Under the pieces are notes generated by a model. The model made no database searches, had not been told where the DNA came from, and saw nothing but the letters and a program-made list of their open reading frames with translations. Made by a program: the position numbers and the translations under genes. From NCBI GenBank assembly GCA_023443625.1, contig JAEZTQ010000036.1, positions 1 through 64,000 on the forward strand: a DNA stretch of 64,000 nucleotides, written 5' to 3'. This document shows positions 44,271-52,849 of this stretch, piece by piece; the stretch's first letter is position 1; each line of letters starts with the position of its first letter. Source of the DNA: Bacillota bacterium. Lineage in GTDB: Bacteria; Bacillota_A; Clostridia; Lachnospirales; Lachnospiraceae.

Positions 44271-44905
44271 GCCATTACCTCCTCTAGCCTATTGCTCCCA
44301 TACTCAGCAAGGACTGTATCCTGTGCTTCGGTTCCACCACTTACACCAATCGCTCCAATTATTGTTCCATTCTGTATAAGGGGCATCCCACCACCAAAGA
44401 TCACTATTTTTCCTTGATTCGTATGTTGTATTCCATATAAATCTTGTCCTGGCTGACTCAATCCCTTCAGCACTGCTGTAGACATCTTTAGGGCAGCACT
44501 GGTATATGCTTTGTTGGTTGCTATATCATAACTGGCAATATAGGCATCATCCATACAATGGACTGCTATGGGATGGGCAGCTTCATTATAAACTGCGATG
44601 ATGACAGATAAATTCATCTCAGCTGCTTTCTTTTCTACTATCTCAATGAGAGCAACTGCTTCTTTAAGACCTAGTTTCTTTTCTACCAAGGGTTTATGTA
44701 TATTAGATCCCTCAGCATTAATCATATCCTCAATGATGGTTGTAAGGAGTTGCTCTTGGGTCTGATAGAGTTTCTTCTCAATCTTTATGAGCTGATCCTT
44801 AATCTCTGTACTTATCTGTACAGCTTCTACATCACTGGTTATTTCTCTTATGCTGTGATAGATGCTAGCCAGTTTATTACCATCAGGTTTCTTGGTTTGG
44901 TACAT
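44267..44905 (-). CDS. PduO C-terminal / HbpS-like protein
   Basis: A 212-aa protein. Residues about 75-210 match the GlcG/HbpS fold found at the C-terminus of PduO (LSVIIAVYNEAAHPIAVHCMD, GIQHTNQGKIVIFGGGMPLI). A helical N-terminal extension of about 70 residues precedes it. HbpS-type domains bind haem or corrinoid. The adenosyltransferase domain of PduO is missing, as expected with a B12-independent dehydratase. Role in the compartment uncertain. Confidence 0.85.
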   Translation of the reverse strand: MYQTKKPDGNKLASIYHSIREITSDVEAVQISTEIKDQLIKIEKKLYQTQEQLLTTIIEDMINAEGSNIHKPLVEKKLGLKEAVALIEIVEKKAAEMNLSVIIAVYNEAAHPIAVHCMDDAYIASYDIATNKAYTSAALKMSTAVLKGLSQPGQDLYGIQHTNQGKIVIFGGGMPLIQNGTIIGAIGVSGGTEAQDTVLAEYGSNRLEEVMA

Positions 44906-44990
44906 AATATAAAATACCTCATTTCCACAGTCAGAATACCAAGCAATGAATACACATCATTTCTACTGGGGTAGATATTCTGTTAAAGGA

Positions 44991-45794
44991 TTATTTTAAA
45001 CCTAACTGCTCGATTACTTTCTTAGCAATCTCAGATACTAATGCGTCGGAATTTGATGCATCACTTTTTGTCTCATGACCTTTACATCCGTGACATCCAG
45101 TCTTGCCTTTGTTAACATTAGCGCAAAGATCTGCTGGGTGCTTTCCTGTCATACCGAACTGTCTACGAATTTCATATAATCTCTGAACCTGAGAATCAGA
45201 TAATTCCTTTGGTCCGCCAATCTGTTTAGCGATAAATAATAATTGAGCATAGAACTCTACGGATTCCATCTTGTGGTAAGCGGAAAGTAAGGAGTCTGAG
45301 TAAGTAAGTGCTCCATGGTTCTCTAATAATACTGCATCATAATGTTGAAGATATTTGGAGATTGCGTCCGGAATCTCTTCTGTGGAAGGAGTGCCGTACT
45401 CTGCAATTGGAACACAACCAAGGGTAATTACTGCTTCTGGCATAATTGGCTGTGTTAAAGGAATACCAGCAATGGCAAAGCCTGTTGCATACATAGGATG
45501 TGCATGAACTACAGACACAACGTCAGGTCTTTCTTTGTAAACTCTCATATGCATCTTTATTTCAGAAGAAGGCTTAAATCCAGGATTAGCCTGAATTACT
45601 TTACCCTCTTTATCAACCTTACAGATATATTCAGGTGTCATGAAACCTTTACTTACACCAGTAGGTGTACATAAGAATTCATTATCACTAATCTTTACTG
45701 AGATGTTACCATCATTAGCAGCTACCATGCCTTTGTTATAAATTCTTCTACCTATCTCGCATATCTCTTTTTTGATTTCGTATTCAGATTTCAT
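44991..45794 (-). CDS. Class II aldolase (fuculose/rhamnulose-phosphate type) with C-terminal targeting tail
   Basis: Zinc aldolase (267 aa) that cleaves a deoxyketose 1-phosphate to dihydroxyacetone phosphate and lactaldehyde. Metal-binding His residues are in VVHAHPMYATG and LENHGALTY, acidic residue in PSSEIKMHM. A linker after residue about 225 leads to a C-terminal helix ALVSEIAKKVIEQLGLK resembling an encapsulation peptide. First gene of the operon, which links it to fucose or rhamnose breakdown. AGGAGG lies before the ATG. Confidence 0.92.
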   Translation of the reverse strand: MKSEYEIKKEICEIGRRIYNKGMVAANDGNISVKISDNEFLCTPTGVSKGFMTPEYICKVDKEGKVIQANPGFKPSSEIKMHMRVYKERPDVVSVVHAHPMYATGFAIAGIPLTQPIMPEAVITLGCVPIAEYGTPSTEEIPDAISKYLQHYDAVLLENHGALTYSDSLLSAYHKMESVEFYAQLLFIAKQIGGPKELSDSQVQRLYEIRRQFGMTGKHPADLCANVNKGKTGCHGCKGHETKSDASNSDALVSEIAKKVIEQLGLK

Positions 45795-45813
45795 TTGAAA
45801 TTCCTCCTGTTTT

Positions 45814-45910
45814 ATGTGGTTTTTGTTTGTATTTTATTGTTTGATTAAATCATATCATGTAAAACAACATCTGTCAACATATATATGTGGTGTTTTGTGG
45901 TTTTTCTTTG
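45814..45910. promoter_or_regulatory. Candidate DeoR operators flanking the operon promoter
   Basis: TGTGGT-type repeats occur three times: ATGTGGTTTTTG at 45814-45825, and ATGTGGTGTTTTGTGGTTTTT at 45885-45905 (two abutting copies). They bracket the promoter, as expected for a DeoR regulator using direct repeats. Confidence 0.5.
45849..45877 (-). promoter_or_regulatory. Sigma-A promoter of the microcompartment operon
   Basis: On the minus strand TTGACA (45872-45877), exactly 17 bp, TATGAT (45849-45854). Start of transcription would be near 45842, about 48 bases before the aldolase ATG. Confidence 0.8.
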
Positions 45911-45956
45911 TTTTTGTTTTGTTTTGGGATTGGCATAAACTTTTTGTTCTAGGGAC

Positions 45957-46187
45957 GGTACCTTGACAACCCTACTCTATTTGACTTCCGGTTAGATCCT
46001 TCTGTAATACTAAGCTTTTGTCTAGGAGCTTGAACCAGTCTGTCGGAGCAAAGCGACTTCCATGTCGCTTACTCCTAAAATGTCCCTCCTTGGACATTTT
46101 CCAGACTTCATCGCTCCTACTCCAAAAGCAAGTATTACATAGAAGGTTCTAAAGTTAAGTCAAATAGAGTAGGATTGCCAAGGTACC
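45957..46187. repeat. 231-bp imperfect palindromic element
   Basis: Ends are GGTACCTTG.CAA.CCTACT with CTATTTGACTT, inverted at 46157-46187. Inner segments also pair (CCTTCT..GTAATAC, GCTTTTG..TAGGAGC), and the centre holds nested hairpins AGCGAC/GTCGCT and AAAATGTCC/GGACATTTT. No frame inside. It lies between the microcompartment promoter and the SdpR-type operators in a 704-bp gene-free region; the remainder of that region is AT-rich. Confidence 0.85.
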
Positions 46188-46403
46188 TGTTCATATAAAT
46201 AATTATATCTTAGAAAAACAATCCTTAAGATAATGAAATTAACAAGACGCCCCATAAGTCATCTTTTTAGTAGAACTAAGTCTATATTTCTTTATTTAAT
46301 AATTTTGAGAAATGAAAATATTATCGTAATTGAGGGGTATATTCTGCAGTTTTATATCTTTTTTAGTACCAGGTTTCTGCCCTTGTAATAAAACAGATTT
46401 TAT

Positions 46404-46437
46404 AACAACTATTTAGATATTTTTCTAAATAGTTGTT
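46404..46437. promoter_or_regulatory. Operator 1 of the SdpR-type regulator
   Basis: Perfect 14-bp inverted repeat AACAACTATTTAGA / TCTAAATAGTTGTT around a 6-nt spacer. It overlaps the -35 element. Confidence 0.8.
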
Positions 46438-46464
46438 GACAAAGATATCAAGAGACAGTATTCT
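46436..46464 (+). promoter_or_regulatory. Promoter of the sdpR-sdpI pair
   Basis: TTGACA (46436-46441), 17 bp, TATTCT (46459-46464), lying between two copies of the operator. Confidence 0.75.
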
Positions 46465-46466
46465 GT

Positions 46467-46486
46467 ATTTAGAAATTTATCTAAAT
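46467..46486. promoter_or_regulatory. Operator 2 of the SdpR-type regulator
   Basis: ATTTAGA-N6-TCTAAAT, the same core and spacer as operator 1, centre-to-centre 56 bp. It covers the start of transcription and ends 4 bp before the GGAGG. Confidence 0.75.
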
Positions 46487-46498
46487 AGTTTGGAGGTG

Positions 46499-46780
46499 AT
46501 GATAATAGGCTTTGCGGAGACTTTCAAGGCATTGTCCGACCCTGTTAGGCGAGATATCTTAGTCTTGCTTAAAAAAGGTCGAATGTCCGCTGGTGAGATT
46601 GGAAGCCATTTTAATATGACAGGTGCAACTATTTCCTACCACCTTAATATTTTAAAAAAGGCTGAACTAGTATATGAGGAGCGTGAAAAGAATTTTATTT
46701 ACTATGATTTAAATACATCAATCGTGGAAGAAGTAATGCTTTGGTTATCTGATTTGAAAGGGGATACTAGGAATGAATAG
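46499..46780 (+). CDS. ArsR-family autorepressor (SdpR-like)
   Basis: A winged-helix repressor of about 93 aa (ETFKALSDPVRRDILVLLKKG, MTGATISYHLNILKKAELV). No metal-binding Cys pair is present, in line with SdpR rather than metal sensors. A longer frame to 46433 would run through the promoter, so I start at the ATG at 46499, although GGAGG is only 3 bases away. Overlaps the next gene by 8 bp. Confidence 0.88.
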   Translation: MIIGFAETFKALSDPVRRDILVLLKKGRMSAGEIGSHFNMTGATISYHLNILKKAELVYEEREKNFIYYDLNTSIVEEVMLWLSDLKGDTRNE

Positions 46781-47426
46781 ATTAATGAAGAATAAGGGAT
46801 ATATTCTAATTACATGTATTATAACATTACTACCCATGTTGGTGGGAATTTATCTATGGCCACAGTTACCTGATAAAATGGCTACACATTTTGGAATAGA
46901 CAATGTACCCGATGGATTTAGCAGTAAAGGCTTTACTGTCTTTGGGTTACCATTGATTTTACTCCTTGTACATATAATCTGTGCCTTTGTCACCCTACTT
47001 GATCCTAAGGGAAAGGGGATTAATAAAAAATTTCTTAGAATTATACTGGTATTTTGCCCTATGACTTCAATTTTTTGCGGAATCACTTTTTATGGTTATA
47101 TCATAAAACCAGATATAAATATTGATCTTCTCGTAAATTTATTTTGCGGAATTATCTTTATTATCATTGGTAATTACCTGCCTAAGTGTAGACAAAATTA
47201 TACTGTTGGTATTAAAATCCCTTGGACCCTTGATAGTGAAGACAATTGGAGTCGTACACATAGATTAGCTGGATGGGTATGGGTACTATGCGGGCTCTTC
47301 TTTATAATGAATATTTTTGTAAATTTTGGTGGATGGATATATTGTTTTACTATTGGAATTATGGTCATCGTTCCAGTTGGCTATTCCTTTCTCTACTATT
47401 TAAAACACAATGGAACAACGAAGTAA
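46773..47426 (+). CDS. SdpI-family membrane protein (DUF1648)
   Basis: A 217-aa protein with about six membrane segments. The opening has the DUF1648 signature LPDKMATHFGIDNVPDGFSSK, and the second half the SdpI signature PRCRQNYTVGIKIPWTLDSEDNW-like region (CRQNYTVGIKIPWTL). In Bacillus subtilis SdpI gives immunity to the SdpC toxin and sequesters SdpR. No toxin gene is nearby, so this pair may be a stand-alone sensor or immunity unit. Confidence 0.9.
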   Translation: MNRLMKNKGYILITCIITLLPMLVGIYLWPQLPDKMATHFGIDNVPDGFSSKGFTVFGLPLILLLVHIICAFVTLLDPKGKGINKKFLRIILVFCPMTSIFCGITFYGYIIKPDINIDLLVNLFCGIIFIIIGNYLPKCRQNYTVGIKIPWTLDSEDNWSRTHRLAGWVWVLCGLFFIMNIFVNFGGWIYCFTIGIMVIVPVGYSFLYYLKHNGTTK

Positions 47427-47457
47427 AAAGTTATATCAAAATATAAGTACTGCAAAA

Positions 47458-47511
47458 CAAAAGGAGGGGCTCGCAAAGTGAGCCTCTCCTTTTGTTTTTG
47501 CTTTTTTATGA
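47458..47511 (+). terminator. Intrinsic terminator of the sdpI-like gene
   Basis: CAAAAGGAG.GGCTC pairs with GAGCC.CTCCTTTTG, followed by TTTTTGCTTTTTT. It may act for the convergent gene as well. Confidence 0.85.
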
Positions 47512-47519
47512 CGGAAGGA

Positions 47520-48761
47520 TTATTCCTTCCGTCTCACTATATCGTATGGATTTAATTTTACGCCGAAATCCACATATATCATCTGTCTTGGGTGTGGGCA
47601 ACTTTCCATCCCATTACCCTCCTCATCCAATATGGTCTTTACCTGGGCCATAATGGTATCTCCCTCAGGCTTGATAATCTCTACGGTTTCACCTAGGCTA
47701 AATTTATTCTTCTGCTCTAATTGATAGTAGCCATCCCGTTCCCCTGATACGGTTCCTAGATAAGTATAAGCCTTCTCATAGGTGTTATGATCATAGATTT
47801 GATCCTCATGGGTGGGTTGATCAAAGAAAAAACCTGTAGTAAATTGACGATTGACCCCTTTTCTGATTTCTTCCATATAAAATGATTTCTTCTCTTCATA
47901 GCGGGCAGGGTCTGCATAGAAATCATCAATTGCCATACGATAAATTCTTGCCACCGTAGCAACGTAAAGGGCTGTCTTCATACGGCCTTCTATTTTAAAA
48001 CTATTAATACCAGCCTTTACAAGTTCCGGAATATACTCTATCATGCATAAATCCTTAGAGTTAAAGATATAGGTTCCTCTCTCATTCTCTTCAATAGGAA
48101 GATACTCTCCGGGTCTGGTTTCTTCTACAATATGATATCTCCAACGGCAAGAATGGGTACAAGCACCCATGTTAGCATCTCGCCCAGTGAAATAATTACT
48201 TAGAAGACATCTTCCTGAATAGGCAATACACATCGCTCCATGAACAAAGGTTTCTATCTCCATCTCTACTGGAATATTGGCTCTAAGTTCTACTAATTCC
48301 TCCAAGGATAACTCTCTGGCGGATACCACACGAGTTGCCCCCATTTTATGCCAAAAACGATAGGTCTCGTAATTCGTATTGTTAGCCTGGGTACTGATAT
48401 GCAATTCAATCTCCGGAAGCTCCTCCATGGCAATGCTAAACACTCCAGGATCTGAAATAATAAGAGCATCAGGGCGACTTGTTCCAAAAGACTTTAACTC
48501 TCGAAAATAGCCTCTTATCCCTTCAAGATCTCTATTATGTGCAGTGATATTGGCCGTTACATAGACCTTCTTACCATATTGATGAGCAAATTCTATTCCC
48601 TCTTTCATATCCTCTAAGGAGAAATTCTTAGCCTTTGCTCGAAGACCGTACATATCACCACCTATATATACTGCATCAGCTCCATAGATGATTGCTGTTT
48701 TTAGTGTTTCTAAATTACCGGCAGGGATTAATAACTCCGGTTTTTTTATATTCTCTATCAT
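47520..48761 (-). CDS. U32-family protein (TrhP/YrrO-like, tRNA hydroxylation)
   Basis: A 413-aa U32 family protein. PELLIPAGNLETLKTAIIYGADAVYIGG opening and a metal/Fe-S binding Cys set including GRCLLSNYFTGRDANMGACTHSC. Though named peptidases, relatives with this layout (YrrN/YrrO, TrhP) take part in prephenate-dependent tRNA U34 hydroxylation. The trmR homologue just upstream supports this. Start at 48761, 5 bases after GGAAGGA. Confidence 0.9.
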   Translation of the reverse strand: MIENIKKPELLIPAGNLETLKTAIIYGADAVYIGGDMYGLRAKAKNFSLEDMKEGIEFAHQYGKKVYVTANITAHNRDLEGIRGYFRELKSFGTSRPDALIISDPGVFSIAMEELPEIELHISTQANNTNYETYRFWHKMGATRVVSARELSLEELVELRANIPVEMEIETFVHGAMCIAYSGRCLLSNYFTGRDANMGACTHSCRWRYHIVEETRPGEYLPIEENERGTYIFNSKDLCMIEYIPELVKAGINSFKIEGRMKTALYVATVARIYRMAIDDFYADPARYEEKKSFYMEEIRKGVNRQFTTGFFFDQPTHEDQIYDHNTYEKAYTYLGTVSGERDGYYQLEQKNKFSLGETVEIIKPEGDTIMAQVKTILDEEGNGMESCPHPRQMIYVDFGVKLNPYDIVRRKE

Positions 48762-48876
48762 ATATTTCCTTCCATACAACATAGCATTCCTGATGTCGAA
48801 ATAGAAATGCCAAGGTTTACGCAGGCATAATTTCCAAATGTCATATTCATTATAAAATTACGCATTAGCCTGTTAT

Positions 48877-49533
48877 TTATTGTCGGTAACTTAAGGCAAC
48901 TCCATCCCCTACTGGCAGGATAACCGTCTCCAATTCCTCCATATGGGTAATGGTATAAAGATAATCTCTCATTCGGGAATGTATGGTCCGATCTCTCCTG
49001 GTTATACCATACCTTGAATTAGTAACCGTACCATCCTGTAGTACATTATCGGTAACCAGGATTCCCCTCTGATCTAACAACTTCATTAGTTCCGGCAAAA
49101 AGCTCATATACTGAGCTTTGGCAGCATCTAAAAAGATAAAATCATAAGACATCTTCTCGGAGACTAAATCTTGAAGAACTAAGAGAGCTTCTCCCTCTCT
49201 TAATTCTATCTTGCCCCTCTTTGAAAAGACTTGATTTGACAGGTTCTTCTTAGCCTCGATCAACCGCATAGGAACCTTTTCTATGGTGGTGATAGAGCAA
49301 TTCTCATTTGTATATTCACTCATAAAGAGGGCGGAATAGCCAATGGCTGTTCCGACCTCTAAAATTCTTCTTGGTTGCTGTAGAGCCAGCATAAATTTTA
49401 ATAAACCCTGGGTATCCTTCTTAATGATTGGTACATGATCTTTGAGTGCCACCTTTTCTAAATCAAGAAGTTCAGGAGTAATCTCTACTGCTAGGGAATT
49501 GATATAGTCTACTACTCTTTCATCTACTATCAT
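48877..49533 (-). CDS. trmR: O-methyltransferase TrmR (tRNA 5-hydroxyuridine)
   Basis: A SAM-dependent methyltransferase of 218 aa. SAM motif LEVGTAIGYSALFMSEY, metal motif IFLDAAKAQY and TDNVLQDGTV. In B. subtilis the homologue (YrrM) makes 5-methoxyuridine at tRNA position 34. It sits with the TrhP-like gene as in B. subtilis yrrLMNO. Confidence 0.93.
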   Translation of the reverse strand: MIVDERVVDYINSLAVEITPELLDLEKVALKDHVPIIKKDTQGLLKFMLALQQPRRILEVGTAIGYSALFMSEYTNENCSITTIEKVPMRLIEAKKNLSNQVFSKRGKIELREGEALLVLQDLVSEKMSYDFIFLDAAKAQYMSFLPELMKLLDQRGILVTDNVLQDGTVTNSRYGITRRDRTIHSRMRDYLYTITHMEELETVILPVGDGVALSYRQ

Positions 49534-49587
49534 TTTATCATATCCTTCCCACTTAAGCTTTATATTGCATTTTCAGTCAATTAAGTT

Positions 49588-50031
49588 TTATTGCCCGCCA
49601 CTGTTTCCCTCTGGTTTTTCTTCTGCCACATCCTCTTTTATTATGGACTGGGAATAATCCGTTATTACTGATAGGATTTCGTCATAGGTCATAGAGGTGT
49701 TTAACTCATAGGTTCCAGGCTTTATCACAGAATTTTGCAATTTGGTCTTTAAATAAAAAGAATGTTTGTTTCTAATTAGTAAATATAGTTCCAGTTTGTC
49801 GGCTATTTCCATGGTCTGTTCGCCTTTACTAATCTGAAAGATAACCTCTTTGCCTGGTGCTTGGTCTACAGTAGCAGGCCCATAAATCTCATAGGCAAAG
49901 TTGTAAACCACTTTACTGACATTAATAATTAATATAATTACTAATATATAAAAAATAATGTTCAGAAGCAACCGCAATACAAAACTCGTTACTTTCATTG
50001 TTAATTTAACTGTTGTTGATTTAGTCGCCAT
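49588..50031 (-). CDS. Short MltG/YceG-like protein lacking the catalytic domain
   Basis: A 147-aa protein: cytoplasmic N-tail, one membrane helix (residues about 20-40), then a domain like the LysM-like subdomain of MltG (IFQISKGEQTMEIADKLELYLLIRNKHSF, VIKPGTYELNTSMTYDEILSVI). Full MltG has a further 200-residue lytic domain with a catalytic Glu, absent here. It ends in an acidic Pro/Gly tail. Position next to trmR matches the mltG slot in other Firmicutes. Start at 50031, 6 bases after AGAGG. Confidence 0.82.
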   Translation of the reverse strand: MATKSTTVKLTMKVTSFVLRLLLNIIFYILVIILIINVSKVVYNFAYEIYGPATVDQAPGKEVIFQISKGEQTMEIADKLELYLLIRNKHSFYLKTKLQNSVIKPGTYELNTSMTYDEILSVITDYSQSIIKEDVAEEKPEGNSGGQ

Positions 50032-50163
50032 AGTTCGCCTCTCTATATCATGCTGAGAAAGTTGATCTCTCATAATCATATAAGCTAAGACTTAAGTACT
50101 TATCAAGAAGCAATAGCTTATTCCTCTACTAACATTTCTTCTATATTATACTTCCATAATGAC

Positions 50164-51891
50164 TTATACTTCCATAATGATAGGCAATATCATAGGATTT
50201 CTCTTTGTCTTCTTCCAGATAAAATCACTTAAAGAATCCTTGATTTCTGTCTTCATCTTACCCCAATCTGTATTGTTGCGATTCAAACACTTTTCTAATG
50301 CTTTCTCTACAACTATTCGTGCCTCTTCCATAAGATTTTCTGATTCTCTAACATATACAAAACCTCGGGACACAATATCCGGGCCTGCTAATACTTGATT
50401 GCTGTACTTCTCTAAGGAAATAACAACGATAATTAAACCATTCTCTGATAATAGCTGTCTGTCACGAAGAACAATATTGCCAACATCACCTACACCAAGG
50501 CCGTCCACTAGAATACCTTGAGCAACAACCTCTCCGGTAATGGCTGCTTTCTCCTGGGATAAGGTCAATACCTTACCTGAGGATAATATAAAAGTATTCT
50601 CCTTAGGAATTCCCAAGCTTTGAGCCAATTCAGCATGTCTGATTAAATGTTTATACTCACCATGAACAGGAACTGCGTACTTAGGTTTTGTTAAAGAATA
50701 TATTAATTTAATCTCTTCCTGGCAAGCATGACCGGATACATGGGTATCTTGATATATTACTTTAGCACCCTTCATTGACAAATCATTGATAACCTTTGAT
50801 ACTGCTTTCTCATTGCCTGGAATAGGAGTAGAACTTAATATTACCACATCTCCTGGTTTAATAGTAACTTTCTTATGAATGGATGCTGCCATCCTTGGCA
50901 AAGCCGCCATGGTCTCACCCTGACTTCCAGTTGTAATTAATACCAGCTGATCATCCGTGTAATTCTTCATCTGTTCAATATCAATGAGCATATTCTCTGG
51001 CATTTTAACATAACCCAGCTCCATGGCTGCTGTAATGATATTAACCATGCTGCGCCCTTCAATCACAATCTTCCTACCATATTTAGTGGCAGAATTAATG
51101 ATCTGCTGTACACGGTCTACATTCGACGCAAAGGTTGCAACAATAATTCGATTCTTTGCATTGTCTGCAAATATATTGTCAAAGGTTCTACCCACTGAAC
51201 TTTCAGACATGGTATAACCAGCACGTTCAACGTTGGTACTGTCACATAAAAGTGCCAATACACCCTTCTTACCAATCTCACCAATTCTCTGTAAATCTAT
51301 GGGTTCACCATAAACTGGTGTAAAATCCACTTTAAAATCCCCTGTATGGAATATAATTCCCGCAGGAGTAAAGATAGCCAGGGCTGAAGCATCTACAATA
51401 CTATGGTTTGTCCGAATGAATTCTATTCGAAAACATCCCAAATTAATGGATTGACCATGCTTAATTACTTTTCGCTTGGTACTTTTTAATAAGTTATGTT
51501 CTTTCAGTTTTGATTCAATGATTGCCGTTGTTAACTTGGTTGCATAAATAGGAACATTAATTTCTTTTAAAATATAAGGCAGAGATCCGATATGGTCTTC
51601 ATGGCCATGGGTAATAACAAATCCCTTAACCTTTTCTATATTTTCCTTCAAATAAGTAACATCAGGAATTACCAAATCAATTCCAAGCATTTCATCTCCC
51701 GGGAAGGATAATCCACAATCAATTACAATAATATTATCTTCATACTCAATTGCAGTGATATTCATACCAATCTGCTCTAGTCCACCCAAGGGTATAATTT
51801 TTACACCTTTAAAATCATTTACTACATTGTTCTTTTTGTGATTTTCTTTCAAGTCTGGTGACTTGATTACTTTTTTTTCTTTTTCTTTCAA
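50164..51891 (-). CDS. rnj: Ribonuclease J
   Basis: RNA-degradation and maturation nuclease (575 aa) with endo- and 5'-3' exonuclease activity. Metallo-beta-lactamase motif HGHEDHIGSLPY, beta-CASP motifs (TGSQGE, HVSGHA, PVHGEYKHL) and a C-terminal RNase J domain. I take the TTG at 51891 as start, 8 bases after GGAGG; an in-frame ATG 30 bp upstream overlaps that site. The N-terminus is Lys/Glu-rich. Confidence 0.94.
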   Translation of the reverse strand: MKEKEKKVIKSPDLKENHKKNNVVNDFKGVKIIPLGGLEQIGMNITAIEYEDNIIVIDCGLSFPGDEMLGIDLVIPDVTYLKENIEKVKGFVITHGHEDHIGSLPYILKEINVPIYATKLTTAIIESKLKEHNLLKSTKRKVIKHGQSINLGCFRIEFIRTNHSIVDASALAIFTPAGIIFHTGDFKVDFTPVYGEPIDLQRIGEIGKKGVLALLCDSTNVERAGYTMSESSVGRTFDNIFADNAKNRIIVATFASNVDRVQQIINSATKYGRKIVIEGRSMVNIITAAMELGYVKMPENMLIDIEQMKNYTDDQLVLITTGSQGETMAALPRMAASIHKKVTIKPGDVVILSSTPIPGNEKAVSKVINDLSMKGAKVIYQDTHVSGHACQEEIKLIYSLTKPKYAVPVHGEYKHLIRHAELAQSLGIPKENTFILSSGKVLTLSQEKAAITGEVVAQGILVDGLGVGDVGNIVLRDRQLLSENGLIIVVISLEKYSNQVLAGPDIVSRGFVYVRESENLMEEARIVVEKALEKCLNRNNTDWGKMKTEIKDSLSDFIWKKTKRNPMILPIIMEV

Positions 51892-52034
51892 TAATTGCAC
51901 CTCCAATGGTTTTATGTACATCTTCTATCCATTAACTAAGTGCATTCGATATGAAATAAACTGAATTTCAAATAAATTCTGGTTTATATACAACATAAAA
52001 ATATATTTTATATTATCTTTAAGAATAAATAGAT

Positions 52035-52484
52035 TTATTTGCCTCTACACTTTTTACAGCGACCATACAATTTAACCTCATGGTCAACTACTTCAAACCC
52101 CATTGTTTCCTTAATCCGAGCTTCTAATGTTTCTAAAAGATCATCCTGAAATGCACTTATGTTTTGGCAATCCAGGCATATTAAATGATGATGATGGTGG
52201 CCTTCATTTTCCTTGCCCTTCTTACAAATTTCGTAACGTACATATCCATCATCCAGATTTAATTTATCTATTAGACCTAATTCTGATAACACTTGAATCG
52301 TCCGGTATACTGTTGCAATTCCAATATCAGGGTATTTCTTTTTGACATAATCATAAATTTCTTCTGCTGTCAAATGTTTGCCAGGTCTACTGTTCAAAAC
52401 CTCTAAAATTGCGACCCTCTGGTTTGTTACTTTAAGTCCATTCTGTTTTAATAAGTCCTTGAACTGTTCCTGATTATCCGGCAT
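52035..52484 (-). CDS. fur: Fur-family metal-dependent repressor
   Basis: A 149-aa regulator. Winged-helix QRVAILEVLNSRPGKHLTAEEIYDYV and TVYRTIQVLSELGLID, then a His cluster GHHHHHLICLDC and CKKC at the end for structural zinc. Fur (iron) is the likely subtype over PerR or Zur, from the His-rich hinge, but metal preference is not certain. Start at 52484 after AGGTGA. Confidence 0.9.
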   Translation of the reverse strand: MPDNQEQFKDLLKQNGLKVTNQRVAILEVLNSRPGKHLTAEEIYDYVKKKYPDIGIATVYRTIQVLSELGLIDKLNLDDGYVRYEICKKGKENEGHHHHHLICLDCQNISAFQDDLLETLEARIKETMGFEVVDHEVKLYGRCKKCRGK

Positions 52485-52520
52485 ATCATCACCTATTTTC
52501 ATCTAATCATATCTATGCAT

Positions 52521-52793
52521 TTAATATAATTCTATATCCTCTAATAATTCTTTGAAAATTCCCGCAACTAATTCTATTTCTCGGTCATCTTCCACTATAT
52601 CATAGATTGCTTCTTCATCAGTTTCCTTTGAAATATCCTTTAAAATAAGCGCTTCCGCTTCTATATCCTCCTCGTCCGTTGTGCTGACTAAGAGATAATC
52701 TATTCCTCCAAGCCGTGTCTGCTCTAATACACAAAACACTACTTCTTCTCCATCTTCCGTAGTAAATGTAATCTCATCCGGTTTATTACTCAT
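52521..52793 (-). CDS. DUF1292 protein (YrzB-like)
   Basis: A 90-aa acidic protein of the DUF1292 family (DEITFTTEDGEEVVFCVLEQTRLGGIDYLLVS). It is conserved beside ruvX and ireB in Firmicutes; function unknown. Start at 52793, 4 bases after GGAGG. Confidence 0.92.
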   Translation of the reverse strand: MSNKPDEITFTTEDGEEVVFCVLEQTRLGGIDYLLVSTTDEEDIEAEALILKDISKETDEEAIYDIVEDDREIELVAGIFKELLEDIELY

Positions 52794-52849
52794 AAAACCT
52801 CCAATAACTTTTTTGTTTTCACAAAACTCAATCATTTTTGCCGTAAGAA

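Noticed and set aside
46433..46498. Extra 22 N-terminal codons of the SdpR-like gene
   Set aside because: They run through the -35/-10 boxes and the second operator, so they cannot be part of the main transcript's coding region.
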